Shown: in pieces, positions 7,966-13,610 of the stretch
Position numbering within the stretch: the first letter of the stretch is position 1
Layout of the letters: each line of letters begins with the position of its first letter
Assembly (NCBI GenBank): GCA_905221605.1
Contig: CAJNDS010001584.1
Span: 1 to 13,610 of the forward strand
DNA: 13,610 bases
Source of the DNA: Symbiodinium natans
Lineage: Eukaryota; Sar; Dinophyceae; Suessiales; Symbiodiniaceae
Direction of reading: 5' to 3'
Program-made: the position numbers and the translations under genes
The notes under the pieces: generated by a model
Databases searched by the model: none
The model's input: the letters and a program-made list of their open reading frames with translations, nothing else
What the model was told of the DNA's origin: nothing

Positions 7966-8576
7966 CCCCAAGAGCTCCAGGTTTCACCTCCTTTAGGCCC
8001 ACCCGAGAGCTCCAGGTTTCACCTCCTTTAGGCCCTTCCGAGAGCTCCAGGTTTCACCTCCTTTAGGCCCCCCCGAGAGCTTCAGGTTTCACTTCCTTTA
8101 GGCCCCCCCGAGAGCTCCAGGTTTCACCTCCTTTAGGCCCCCCCAAGAGCTCCAGGTTTCACCTCCTTTAGGCCCCCCCAAGAGCTCCAGGTTTCACCTC
8201 CTTTAGGCCCCCCGAGAGCTCCAGGTTTCACCTCCTTTAGGCGCCCCCGAGAGCTCCAGGTTTCACCTCCTTTAGGCCCCTCGAAAGCTCCAGGTTTCAC
8301 CTCCTTTAGGCCCCCCCAAGAGCTCCAGGTTTCACCTCCTTTAGGCACCCCAAGAGCTCCAGACCTCCTTTACACGCCCCCGAGAGCTCCAGGTTTCACC
8401 TCCTTTAGGCCCCCCGAGAGCTCCAGGTTTCACCTCCTTTAGGCCCCCCCCAGAGCTCCAGGTTTCACCTCCTTTAGGCCCCCCGAGAGCTCCAGGTTTT
8501 AGGCCCCCCCCCCCAGGTTTCACCTCCTTTAGGCCCCCAGAGCTCCAGGTTTCACCTCCTCTAGGCCCCCCCGAGC
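7966..8576. repeat. 35-bp AGAGCTCCAGGTTTCACCTC tandem repeat
   Basis: About 17 copies of a 34-36 bp unit (AGAGCTCCAGGTTTCACCTC followed by CTTTAGGCCCCCCCG). The first copies start at 7971, 8006 and 8041. Length differences lie mainly in the C-run, with partial deletions near 8360 and 8500. The reverse strand reads as GGETWSS and KEVKPGA repeats, explaining 71- and 160-codon open frames that I reject as genes. The array ends about 85 bp upstream of the gene start. Confidence 0.93.
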
Positions 8577-8662
8577 GAAGCTGCGAAACGTATACCTCCC
8601 GCTCGTGCGCCTGTGTCCTCAAGCAGAAACAGCCTAGATCGTAGCGGCGCTTGCAGCTCGCC

Positions 8663-9868
8663 ATGCCGAAGATTTGCACTGGGTTTGTGGACCCTGACGG
8701 CGGCGTGCGCCCTTGCATCTTTGCAGAGGATGGGCAGGGTGGCCCTGCGCAATCGAAAGGCGGCAGTTGCTTGTTTTGCGACGCAGGGAAGCTGGAACTC
8801 GCTCTCGGTTCTCGCATTGGCAAAGGAAATCTGGTAAGGCGATTGAAGGCTTGGCATCGAAAAGGGACGCCAGTCTATGAAGCAGCATTTACCTTCGGTA
8901 CCTTATGCGCATTGTCCGACAGCAAGAGACAAGTGCTACGATGGGGCGCCGGAGAGCCAGCCCGGTTCGAGCGGAAGACCAGTTGGTTGCACCGCAAGAA
9001 ATTGCGCCTTAAGCGTTTTCTCTGGGGCCGGCCAATTCCGGTAGCCAGCAACGAGAGCCTGCAGTACTTGCGGAATGAGGTAGCATCTTCTTCAACCTAT
9101 TGGCAGAACTTGCTGTGCAGCTTCTCGGTCTGCCGGAAAATGGAGAGCACTTCAAGCGCAAGGAAAGCCAAGAAGAGGAACTGCGGTTACTGGAAGAAGA
9201 CATCCGGCACAGCTGCAGCAAGGAACTGGCGCCGGAAGTGGTGGCGCGTCCGGCGTCTAATCAAAGAGCAGCTGCTAGCGTGGGCCGCCAAGGGGCCCCC
9301 TTGGAACTGCAGCGCCGAATTCCAGTGGGCTATGGAAGAAGAAATTTTGGAGCCTGGCTTGCACGTTTCCTTGCAATCAACTTCCATTGAAAATCACCCC
9401 ATTTGCTTCGTGGCTGAGGACGGGGAGTTGCTTTACTTCGAACGCAACGGGCCATACGGCAACAAGTTGACAACCGCCATGCGCTCCATCAACAATGCGC
9501 TGGGCAAAGAAGTTGTCAAGACGTATGAAACCGAAACGTCCAACCATATGCAAGAACGTGGCTATGCATTGCACCCGCACATGGTCACGGGTTGCATTTA
9601 TTCGCCCTTGTACGTGACAAACATGCTTCAAGCATTCGGCTTCAAGCTGCAATTGTGGAGGGACTCACAAACATGGCCAGCAGGCGCCAAAAGCTTGCTG
9701 CAAATTCGTGGAAAAGACGCATGGTATACGCAGTACTGGGCTGCACTGACACGTCGCGATGACAAAGTCTACTTGCTAGATTGTCAAAAAGATGCACCTG
9801 TTCACATTCCCAAGTGGCAACAGTCCGTGGTCATGTACATAACCTATGCAGTTGTTCCGCTTCAATGA
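8663..9868 (+). CDS. Hypothetical protein with Cys-rich N-terminus and Josephin-like, catalytically altered C-terminal half
   Basis: A 401-codon frame ending in TGA. I start it at ATG 8663 (good context, GCC before ATG) because TAG at 8642-8644 closes the same frame just upstream. Residues 5-39 hold C5, C18, C36 and C39 (the last two as CLFC), compatible with a small zinc-binding fold. Residues ~140-196 are very basic, with a more protein-like reading in another frame. From about 205 on it looks like a globular domain: LYFERNG (257-263), TAMRSINNALG (271-281), a hydrophobic segment 314-334, and QYWAAL...VYLLDC (357-374). This order resembles Josephin deubiquitinases (catalytic Cys, then LNN; HW; Asn/Asp). 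Here the Cys position is Thr271 and the His position is Tyr358, while Asp373 is kept. An inactive relative, a decaying pseudogene or an unspliced gene are all possible. I do not recognise a named gene. Upstream is a 35-bp satellite; no promoter element is recognisable. Confidence 0.6.
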   Translation: MPKICTGFVDPDGGVRPCIFAEDGQGGPAQSKGGSCLFCDAGKLELALGSRIGKGNLVRRLKAWHRKGTPVYEAAFTFGTLCALSDSKRQVLRWGAGEPARFERKTSWLHRKKLRLKRFLWGRPIPVASNESLQYLRNEVASSSTYWQNLLCSFSVCRKMESTSSARKAKKRNCGYWKKTSGTAAARNWRRKWWRVRRLIKEQLLAWAAKGPPWNCSAEFQWAMEEEILEPGLHVSLQSTSIENHPICFVAEDGELLYFERNGPYGNKLTTAMRSINNALGKEVVKTYETETSNHMQERGYALHPHMVTGCIYSPLYVTNMLQAFGFKLQLWRDSQTWPAGAKSLLQIRGKDAWYTQYWAALTRRDDKVYLLDCQKDAPVHIPKWQQSVVMYITYAVVPLQ

Positions 9869-10048
9869 GTTCGCAGAATCAGGACGAGCATTGAGGAAGC
9901 GAGTTTGTGTGCAAAACACAACCCTAATCCGAGCTGTACATCGTGTCACCTGCATCGAGTTCCTTGCGACAGTGGAGAAAACCGAGTTTCTCACATCGCG
10001 TTTGGCCATTCTGTCCAGCGTTCATGTGCCGCCTATGGTCCCAAATTA
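9869..10048. other. Downstream flank of the gene, no further feature seen
   Basis: About 180 bp of unique sequence with composition like the gene, possibly 3' untranslated. I see no AATAAA-type signal, RNA gene or repeat. Short open frames on both strands run out of the gene or into the following repeat and show no recognisable domain. Confidence 0.5.
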
Positions 10049-10460
10049 AGCTCCGGGAAGCCGAAAAAATTAGGCCCACAGGAGCCCCCAAAATCAGGGA
10101 CCGGGACAACAACTCAAGCTCCTAGGTTCCGGGCCTGGGAAGCTTTTGGGAGATCCAAAAGGTACGGGAGGTCCCACAAAGTGCCGACAAACCCCAAACG
10201 AGGCCTGGGAGCTATGAAAAGGAGACCAAATTAAGCCCCGAAAAGCGCGGGAACCCCCCCCGGCAAACCCCAAATTAGGCCTCCAAGGCTCCAAATTAGA
10301 CACAGGCCCCCACAAATTAGGCCCGGCAGGCCCCATAAATCCCGGCCCCAAGATCAGGCTCCGAGAGCCCTAAATTAGGGAGACCCCGAATCAAGCCCCG
10401 CAAGAGCCGGGAGACCCCAAATTAGGCCCCGGGAAACCTCAAAGAGGCTCTGGGAGGCCT
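10049..10460. repeat. Degenerate CCCAAATTAGGCCCCGGGA-type repeat
   Basis: Loose tandem copies, about 20-30 bp apart, of CCAAATTAGGCCC joined to GGGAGACCC-like segments. The clearest are at 10213, 10268, 10290, 10311 and 10427. The composition recalls the regular 20-bp array at 11588 (AATTTTGAGCTCCGGGA), and an old relationship is possible. Open frames here are short and Pro/Gly/Arg-rich; none is supported as a gene. Confidence 0.65.
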
Positions 10461-10489
10461 TGGGAAGGAAGGGAAGTGCTGGTTTTCCT

Positions 10490-10705
10490 GGTAAAGGGCA
10501 AAAGGAAATATCCCCTTAAACTAGAGAGCGTCGGTTTCCCGGTTAAAGGCGACACAAAAACTACTCACTTTTACCCTTCACCGGGAAACCTGCGCTCTCT
10601 ATTTTAAGAGAGAAGGTTTCCCGATGAAATCGGGTTTTTCCTTTTGCCCTTTACCGGGAAACCTTCGCTTCTCTTTTTTAAGAGAGAAGGGTTTCCCGAT
10701 CAAAA
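10490..10705. repeat. Nested inverted repeat (foldback element)
   Basis: Outer arms: GGTAAAGGGCAAAAGGAAA (10490-10508) is a perfect 19-bp inverted match to 10637-10655. Inner arms: 10516-10549 pairs with 10574-10607 over 34 positions with about five mismatches (core AGAGAGCG / CGCTCTCT and GGTTTCCCGG / CCGGGAAACC), with a 24-nt loop. A 73-bp unit starting ACCGGGAAACCT is tandem at 10580 and 10653, each with its own GGGAAACC...GGTTTCCC hairpin. This fits one inverted plus two forward copies of a ~73-bp element. No protein is encoded. Confidence 0.85.
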
Positions 10706-10711
10706 AGGTTT

Positions 10712-10740
10712 TTGGGACCCAAACCCTATACAAGCTCTAT
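10712..10740. repeat. Left flank motif of a telomeric tract, copy 1
   Basis: TTGGGACCCAAACCCTATAC followed by AAGCTCTAT immediately precedes AAACCCT repeats. The same sequence, with two substitutions, precedes the telomeric tract at 12580 (motif at 12551-12579). A shared left edge indicates common descent of the two telomeric modules. Confidence 0.85.
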
Positions 10741-10935
10741 AAACCCTAAACCCTAAACCCGTAGGAACCCAACCCTAAAAAAAAAAAAAAAAAAAAAAAC
10801 CCCCCCCCCCCCCTAAACCCTAACCCTAAACCTAACCCTAAACCCTAAACCCGAAAACCCTAAAAACCCTAACCCTAACCCTAAACCTAAACCCTAAACC
10901 CAAAACCTAAACCCTAAACCCTAACCCTAAACCTA

Positions 10936-10969
<34 letters not shown>

Positions 10970-11138
10970 ACTAAACCCTAAACCCAAACCCTAAACACCC
11001 AACCCTAAACCCTAGGACCTGCTATTCCTACCTACGCCTGGTTAACAAACGTACCCTAAACCCTAAACCCTAAACCCTAAACCCTAAAACCCTAACCCTA
11101 AACCCTAAACCCTAAACCATAGCACACCCTAAACCCTC
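10741..11138 (-). repeat. Degenerate telomere-like tract with A-run and C-run
   Basis: A mixture of CCCTAAA, CCCTAA and CCTAAA units, C-rich strand on +. It is interrupted by an A23-C14 homopolymer junction at about 10777-10813 and by a ~40-bp non-telomeric insert at about 11015-11053. Perfect 7-bp repeats occur mainly at the ends. The interior looks like mutated telomeric DNA, or DNA whose homopolymers were miscalled. Confidence 0.9.
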
Positions 11139-11330
11139 AAGACAAAATAAATAGAAATTGTATGTGGTATCATTCTGAATTTCCCAAGTTATTTGTCTAA
11201 ACAGCTGACAAGCAGAGTTTGAGTAAACTAATCCAAAACGCTTCTGGGAGGCCAAGTTTAAGTAAATTGATTCAAAATCCTACTGGGAGGCAAAATATTC
11301 AATTAACTTAAACCTGCCTCCCCTGACCTC
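11138..11330. repeat. Subtelomeric linker, copy 2, with internal duplication
   Basis: Homologous to 6134-6276 in the same orientation and the same context: telomeric tract on the left, C-rich DNA on the right. Compared with that copy it has an extra ~47-bp internal tandem duplication, with GTTTGAGTAAACTAATCCAA (11217) echoed by GTTTAAGTAAATTGATTCAA (11255), each ending CTGGGAGGC. No gene is seen. Confidence 0.85.
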
Positions 11331-11587
11331 CCCCTCAAAACCCCCTCCCGCCCTTTCGGCACCTTTCGGCCCCCCACCGCCCTTCCCCACTCCCCCCCTC
11401 CTCCCCCCCCCCCCCCCTCCTCCCCCCCCTCCCCACCCCTCCTCCCCCCCTCTCTCCTCCCCCCCCCTCCTCCCTCCCTCCCCCCCCCCTCCTCCCCCAC
11501 CCCTCCCTCCCCCCCCCTCCTCCCCTCCCCCCTCCTCCCCCCCCCCCCCCCTTCCTCCCCAACCCCCTCCTCCCCCCCCCCCTCCCA
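11331..11587. repeat. Long pyrimidine (C/T) tract
   Basis: Almost pure C and T from about 11390 to 11585, with C-runs up to about 14 separated by CCTCC, after a mixed C-rich lead-in. Reverse-strand frames here are poly-Gly/Glu/Arg artefacts. Such mirror-like polypyrimidine DNA can form triplex or i-motif structures; exact run lengths are uncertain. Confidence 0.9.
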
Positions 11588-12458
11588 GCTAATTTTGAGC
11601 TCTGAAAAGCTGATTTTGAGCTATGTGGGGGGCTAATTTTGAGCTTTGGGAGCTAATTTTGAGCTCCGGGAGCTAATTTTTAATTCTAAGCTTTAGGAGC
11701 TAATTTTGAAATTTTGAGCTCCGGGAGCTAATTTTGAGCGCCGGGAGTTAATTTTGAGGTCTGGGAGTTAATTTTGAGCTCCGGGAGAAAATTTTAAGCT
11801 CCGGGAGCTAATTTTGAGCCCCGGGACCTAATTTTGAGCTCTGGGAGCTAATTTGGAGCTAATTTTGAGCTTCGGGGGTTAATTTTAAGCTTTGGGAGCT
11901 AATTTTGAACTCTGGGAGCTAATTTTTGAACTCCGGGAGGTAATTTTGAGCTCTGGGAGTTCATTTTTTGAGCTTCGGGAGCTAATTTTGAACTCCGGGA
12001 GCTAATTTTGAGCTCCGGGAGCTAATTTTGAGCTCTGGGAGCTAATTTGAGCTCCGGGAACTAATTTTGAGCTCCGGGAGCTAATTTTGAGTCCCGAAAG
12101 TCAATTTTAAGCTTTAGGAGCTAATTTTGAGCTCCGGGAGCTAATTTTGAGCTCCAGGAGTTAATTTTGATAATTTTGAGCTTTAGGATCTAATTTTGAG
12201 CTCCGGGAGCTAATTTTTAGCGCCGGGAGCTAATTTTGAGCTCCGGGAGCTAATTTTGAGCTCTGGGAGCTAATTTTGAGCTCCGGGAGCTAATTTTGAG
12301 CTCCGGGAGCTAATTTTGAGCGCCGGGAGCTAATTTTGAGCTCCGGGAGCTAATTTTGAGCTCTGAGCTAATTTTGAGCTCCGGGAATTAATTTTGAGCT
12401 CTGGGAGTTAATGTTGAGCTCCGGGAGCTAATTTTGAGCTTTGGGAGCTAATTTTGAT
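11588..12458. repeat. 20-bp GCTAATTTTGAGCTCCGGGA tandem repeat
   Basis: About 43 copies of a 20-bp unit, most regular from about 12000 to 12360. Common variants are CTCTGGGA and TTTAGGA in the GC-rich half, plus small deletions. Left copies are more diverged than right ones. Stops (TAA, TGA) recur in the unit and it cannot code. Confidence 0.93.
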
Positions 12459-12508
12459 TCCACCCCCCCCCACGCCGACCCTAAAACCTAAAATCTAAAA
12501 AGAAAACG

Positions 12509-12547
12509 TTTCGCTCAAAACTTTCGCTCAAAACTTTCGCTCAAAAC
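12509..12547. repeat. 13-bp TTTCGCTCAAAAC repeat, 3 perfect copies
   Basis: Three exact head-to-tail copies at 12509, 12522 and 12535, ending 3 bp before the TTGGGACCC motif that borders the next telomeric tract. Confidence 0.95.
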
Positions 12548-12550
12548 TTA

Positions 12551-12579
12551 TTGGGACCCAAACCCTATACAATTTCTAT
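12551..12579. repeat. Left flank motif of a telomeric tract, copy 2
   Basis: TTGGGACCCAAACCCTATAC followed by AATTTCTAT, matching 10712-10740 except for two bases, and again running directly into AAACCCT repeats. Confidence 0.85.
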
Positions 12580-12697
12580 AAACCCTAAACCCTAAACCCT
12601 AAACCCTAAACCCTAAACCCTAAACCCTAAACCCTAAACCCTAAACCCTAAACCCTAAACCCTAAACCCTAAACCCTAAACCCTAAACCCTAAACCT
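12580..12697 (-). repeat. Interstitial telomeric tract, (AAACCCT)~17
   Basis: About 118 bp of perfect AAACCCT repeats, C-rich strand on +. The right flank (CTCTC, then an A/T stretch, then TAAACCTT) resembles the right flank of the 2856-3128 tract (CTCTC, then TATATATATTTAAACCTT), so the two tracts share a right-hand junction type. Confidence 0.95.
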
Positions 12698-12726
12698 CTC
12701 CTACCATAAAATTATAAACCTTAATG

Positions 12727-13106
12727 GTATTCGTGGGCAAGGCCCAAATATTCGTGGGCAAGGCCCAAAGATTCGTGGGCAAGGCCCAAATATTCGTGGG
12801 CAAGGCCCAAAATCCGGATTTTGGGCCTTGCCCACGAATTTTTGGGCCTTGCCCACGAATTTTTGGGCCTTGCCCACGAATTTCTGGCGTTGCTGGTTCG
12901 TGGGCAAGGCCCAAAAATTCGTGGGCAAGGCCCAAATATTCGTGGGCAAGGCCCAAATATTCGTGGGCAAGGCCCAAATATTCGTGGGCAAGGCCCAAAT
13001 ATTCGTGGGCAAGGCCCAAGTATTCGTGGGCAAGGCCCAAATATTCGTGGGCAAGGCCCAAGTATTCGTGGGCAAGGCCCAAAAATTCGTGGGCAAGGCC
13101 CAAGGC
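12727..13106. repeat. 21-bp TTCGTGGGCAAGGCCCAAA array, forward-inverted-forward
   Basis: Four forward copies (12729-12811), three inverted copies (12820-12884), a short GGCGTTGCTGG break, then about nine forward copies to 13106. The unit contains TGGGC-AAG-GCCCA, a small hairpin. Because the period is a multiple of three, all frames stay open for 97-140 codons (WALPTNI, GPCPRIF, ARPKYSW repeats); I reject these as genes. At the first turn the sequence forms a perfect palindrome. Confidence 0.93.
12792..12839. repeat. Perfect 48-bp palindrome without spacer
   Basis: Centred between 12815 and 12816 on AATCC|GGATT. Arms of 24 bp are exact, and the symmetry continues with a few mismatches to about 12750 and 12881 (66-bp arms). 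Confidence 0.93.
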
Positions 13107-13117
13107 CCACAATGCCC

Positions 13118-13177
13118 TTGAGACCCTAAACCGTTGAGCCCCTAAACCCTTGAGACCCTAAACACTTGAGACCCTAA
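13118..13177 (-). repeat. 16-bp TTGAGACCCTAAACC repeat, 4 copies
   Basis: Copies begin at 13118, 13134, 13150 and 13166, exactly 16 bp apart. Each holds a CCCTAAA or CCCCTAAA core. The fourth is cut at CCCTAA and joins CTAGGG, where telomere-like polarity reverses. Confidence 0.9.
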
Positions 13178-13610
13178 CTAGGGTTTCAGGGCCTCAAGGC
13201 CTGGCGTTTAAGGTTTCAGGGCCTCAAGGGTGGCCCCAAGGCATGGCGTTTAGGGTTTCAAGGCCTCACGGCCTGTGTTTAGGGTTTCAGGGGCTCAGGG
13301 CCTGTGTTTAGGGTTCCAGGGCCCAGCGTTTAGGGTTTCAAGGCTTCAGGGCCTGTGTTTAGGGTTTCAGGGCCTCAGGGCCTGTGTTTAGGGTTTCAGG
13401 GCCCAGCGTTTAGGGTTTCAAGGCCGCAAAGCCTGTGTTTAGGGTTTAGGGTCCAGCGTTTAGGGTTTCAAGGCCTCAGGGCCTGTGTTTAGGGTTTCAG
13501 GGCCTCAGGGCCTGTGTTTAGGGTTCCATGGCCCAGCGTTGAGGGTTTCAAGGCTTCAGGGCCTGTGTTTAGGGTTTCAGGGCCTCAGGGCCTGTGTTTA
13601 GGGTTTCAGG
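13178..13610 (+). repeat. 80-bp telomere-derived satellite, second array (continues past window)
   Basis: The same 29/24/27-bp monomer family as 3743-5878, in the same orientation. The first ~100 bp are diverged (CTGGCGTTTAAGGTTTCAGG; AAGGCATGGCG), then more regular copies follow to the window end, with occasional variants such as GGTTCCATGG and one shortened unit near 13441. The array is truncated by the window edge. Confidence 0.93.

Noticed and set aside
7966-8576. CRISPR-like array (35-bp period)
   Set aside because: Units are contiguous with no unique spacers, and the setting is eukaryotic with telomere repeats.
8600-8662. Possible spliced-leader relic (CCTCAAGCAG) upstream of the gene
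   Set aside because: Only about six bases match the 3' end of the dinoflagellate spliced leader, which is expected by chance.
8133-8857. Reverse-strand 71-, 98- and 160-codon frames upstream of and overlapping the gene
   Set aside because: They translate the 35-bp repeat (GGETWSS) and then the antisense of the gene start; the sense frame is far longer and begins right after an in-frame stop.
11303-11562. Gly/Glu/Arg-rich reverse frames
   Set aside because: They are the antisense of the polypyrimidine tract.
12690-13137. Six 97-140 codon frames (WALPTNI, GPCPRIF, ARPKYSW, FVGKAQI)
   Set aside because: All are readings of the 21-bp palindromic unit on both strands; a periodic peptide in every frame is a satellite signature.
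1-13610. rRNA, tRNA, snRNA or 5S genes
   Set aside because: Scanning both strands by eye I found no recognisable conserved core; a covariance-model search would be decisive.

Overview
The window is repeat-dominated nuclear DNA from a eukaryote. Perfect CCCTAAA/TTTAGGG tracts give the plant/alga/dinoflagellate-type telomere repeat. No bacterial gene arrangement, operon or Shine-Dalgarno context is visible. A single GC-moderate gene of unknown family sits in a sea of satellites, homopolymers and interstitial telomeric tracts. This resembles a repeat-rich dinoflagellate (Symbiodiniaceae-like) or related algal genome, but that is an inference from style; no spliced-leader, rRNA or tRNA marker is present to prove it.

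Layout. 1-1595: a 31-bp tandem repeat alternating with a ~565-bp module, together forming a 709-bp duplicated unit. 1596-2850: degenerate telomere-like repeats, 9-bp and 12-bp GC-rich arrays, and a ~148-bp direct repeat with a conserved GC stem. 2805-3128: a compound hairpin followed closely by 39 units of AAACCCT. 3150-3738: a 32-bp array that turns into inverted copies. 3743-5878: an 80-bp higher-order satellite built from TTTAGGGTTTCAGGG-type monomers. 6003-6620: telomeric tract, short linker, 35-C homopolymer and a CAGATC-rich array. 6624-7893: twelve ~114-bp tandem units. 7966-8576: a 35-bp array. 8663-9868: the only convincing protein-coding region. 10049-10460: degenerate AAATTAGGCCCC-type repeats. 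10490-10705: a nested inverted repeat. 10712-11330: a second telomeric module sharing flanks with those at 6003 and 12580. 11331-12458: a long pyrimidine tract and a 20-bp array. 12509-13177: 13-bp repeats, telomeric tract, a 21-bp array containing a perfect 48-bp palindrome, and a 16-bp telomere-like array. From 13178 the 80-bp satellite returns and runs off the window.

The gene encodes about 401 residues. It has an N-terminal four-cysteine segment and a C-terminal half whose pattern resembles a Josephin/papain-like deubiquitinase fold, but the expected catalytic Cys and His positions read Thr and Tyr. Its middle third has a much more protein-like reading in another frame, so it may be a pseudoenzyme, a frame-shifted pseudogene or an intron-containing gene. 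No second gene is supported, so no pathway can be described. The main story is structural: telomeric tracts recur with shared flanking sequence, and C-strand and G-strand telomere-like arrays repeatedly switch orientation, as expected in subtelomeric or fusion-derived DNA.
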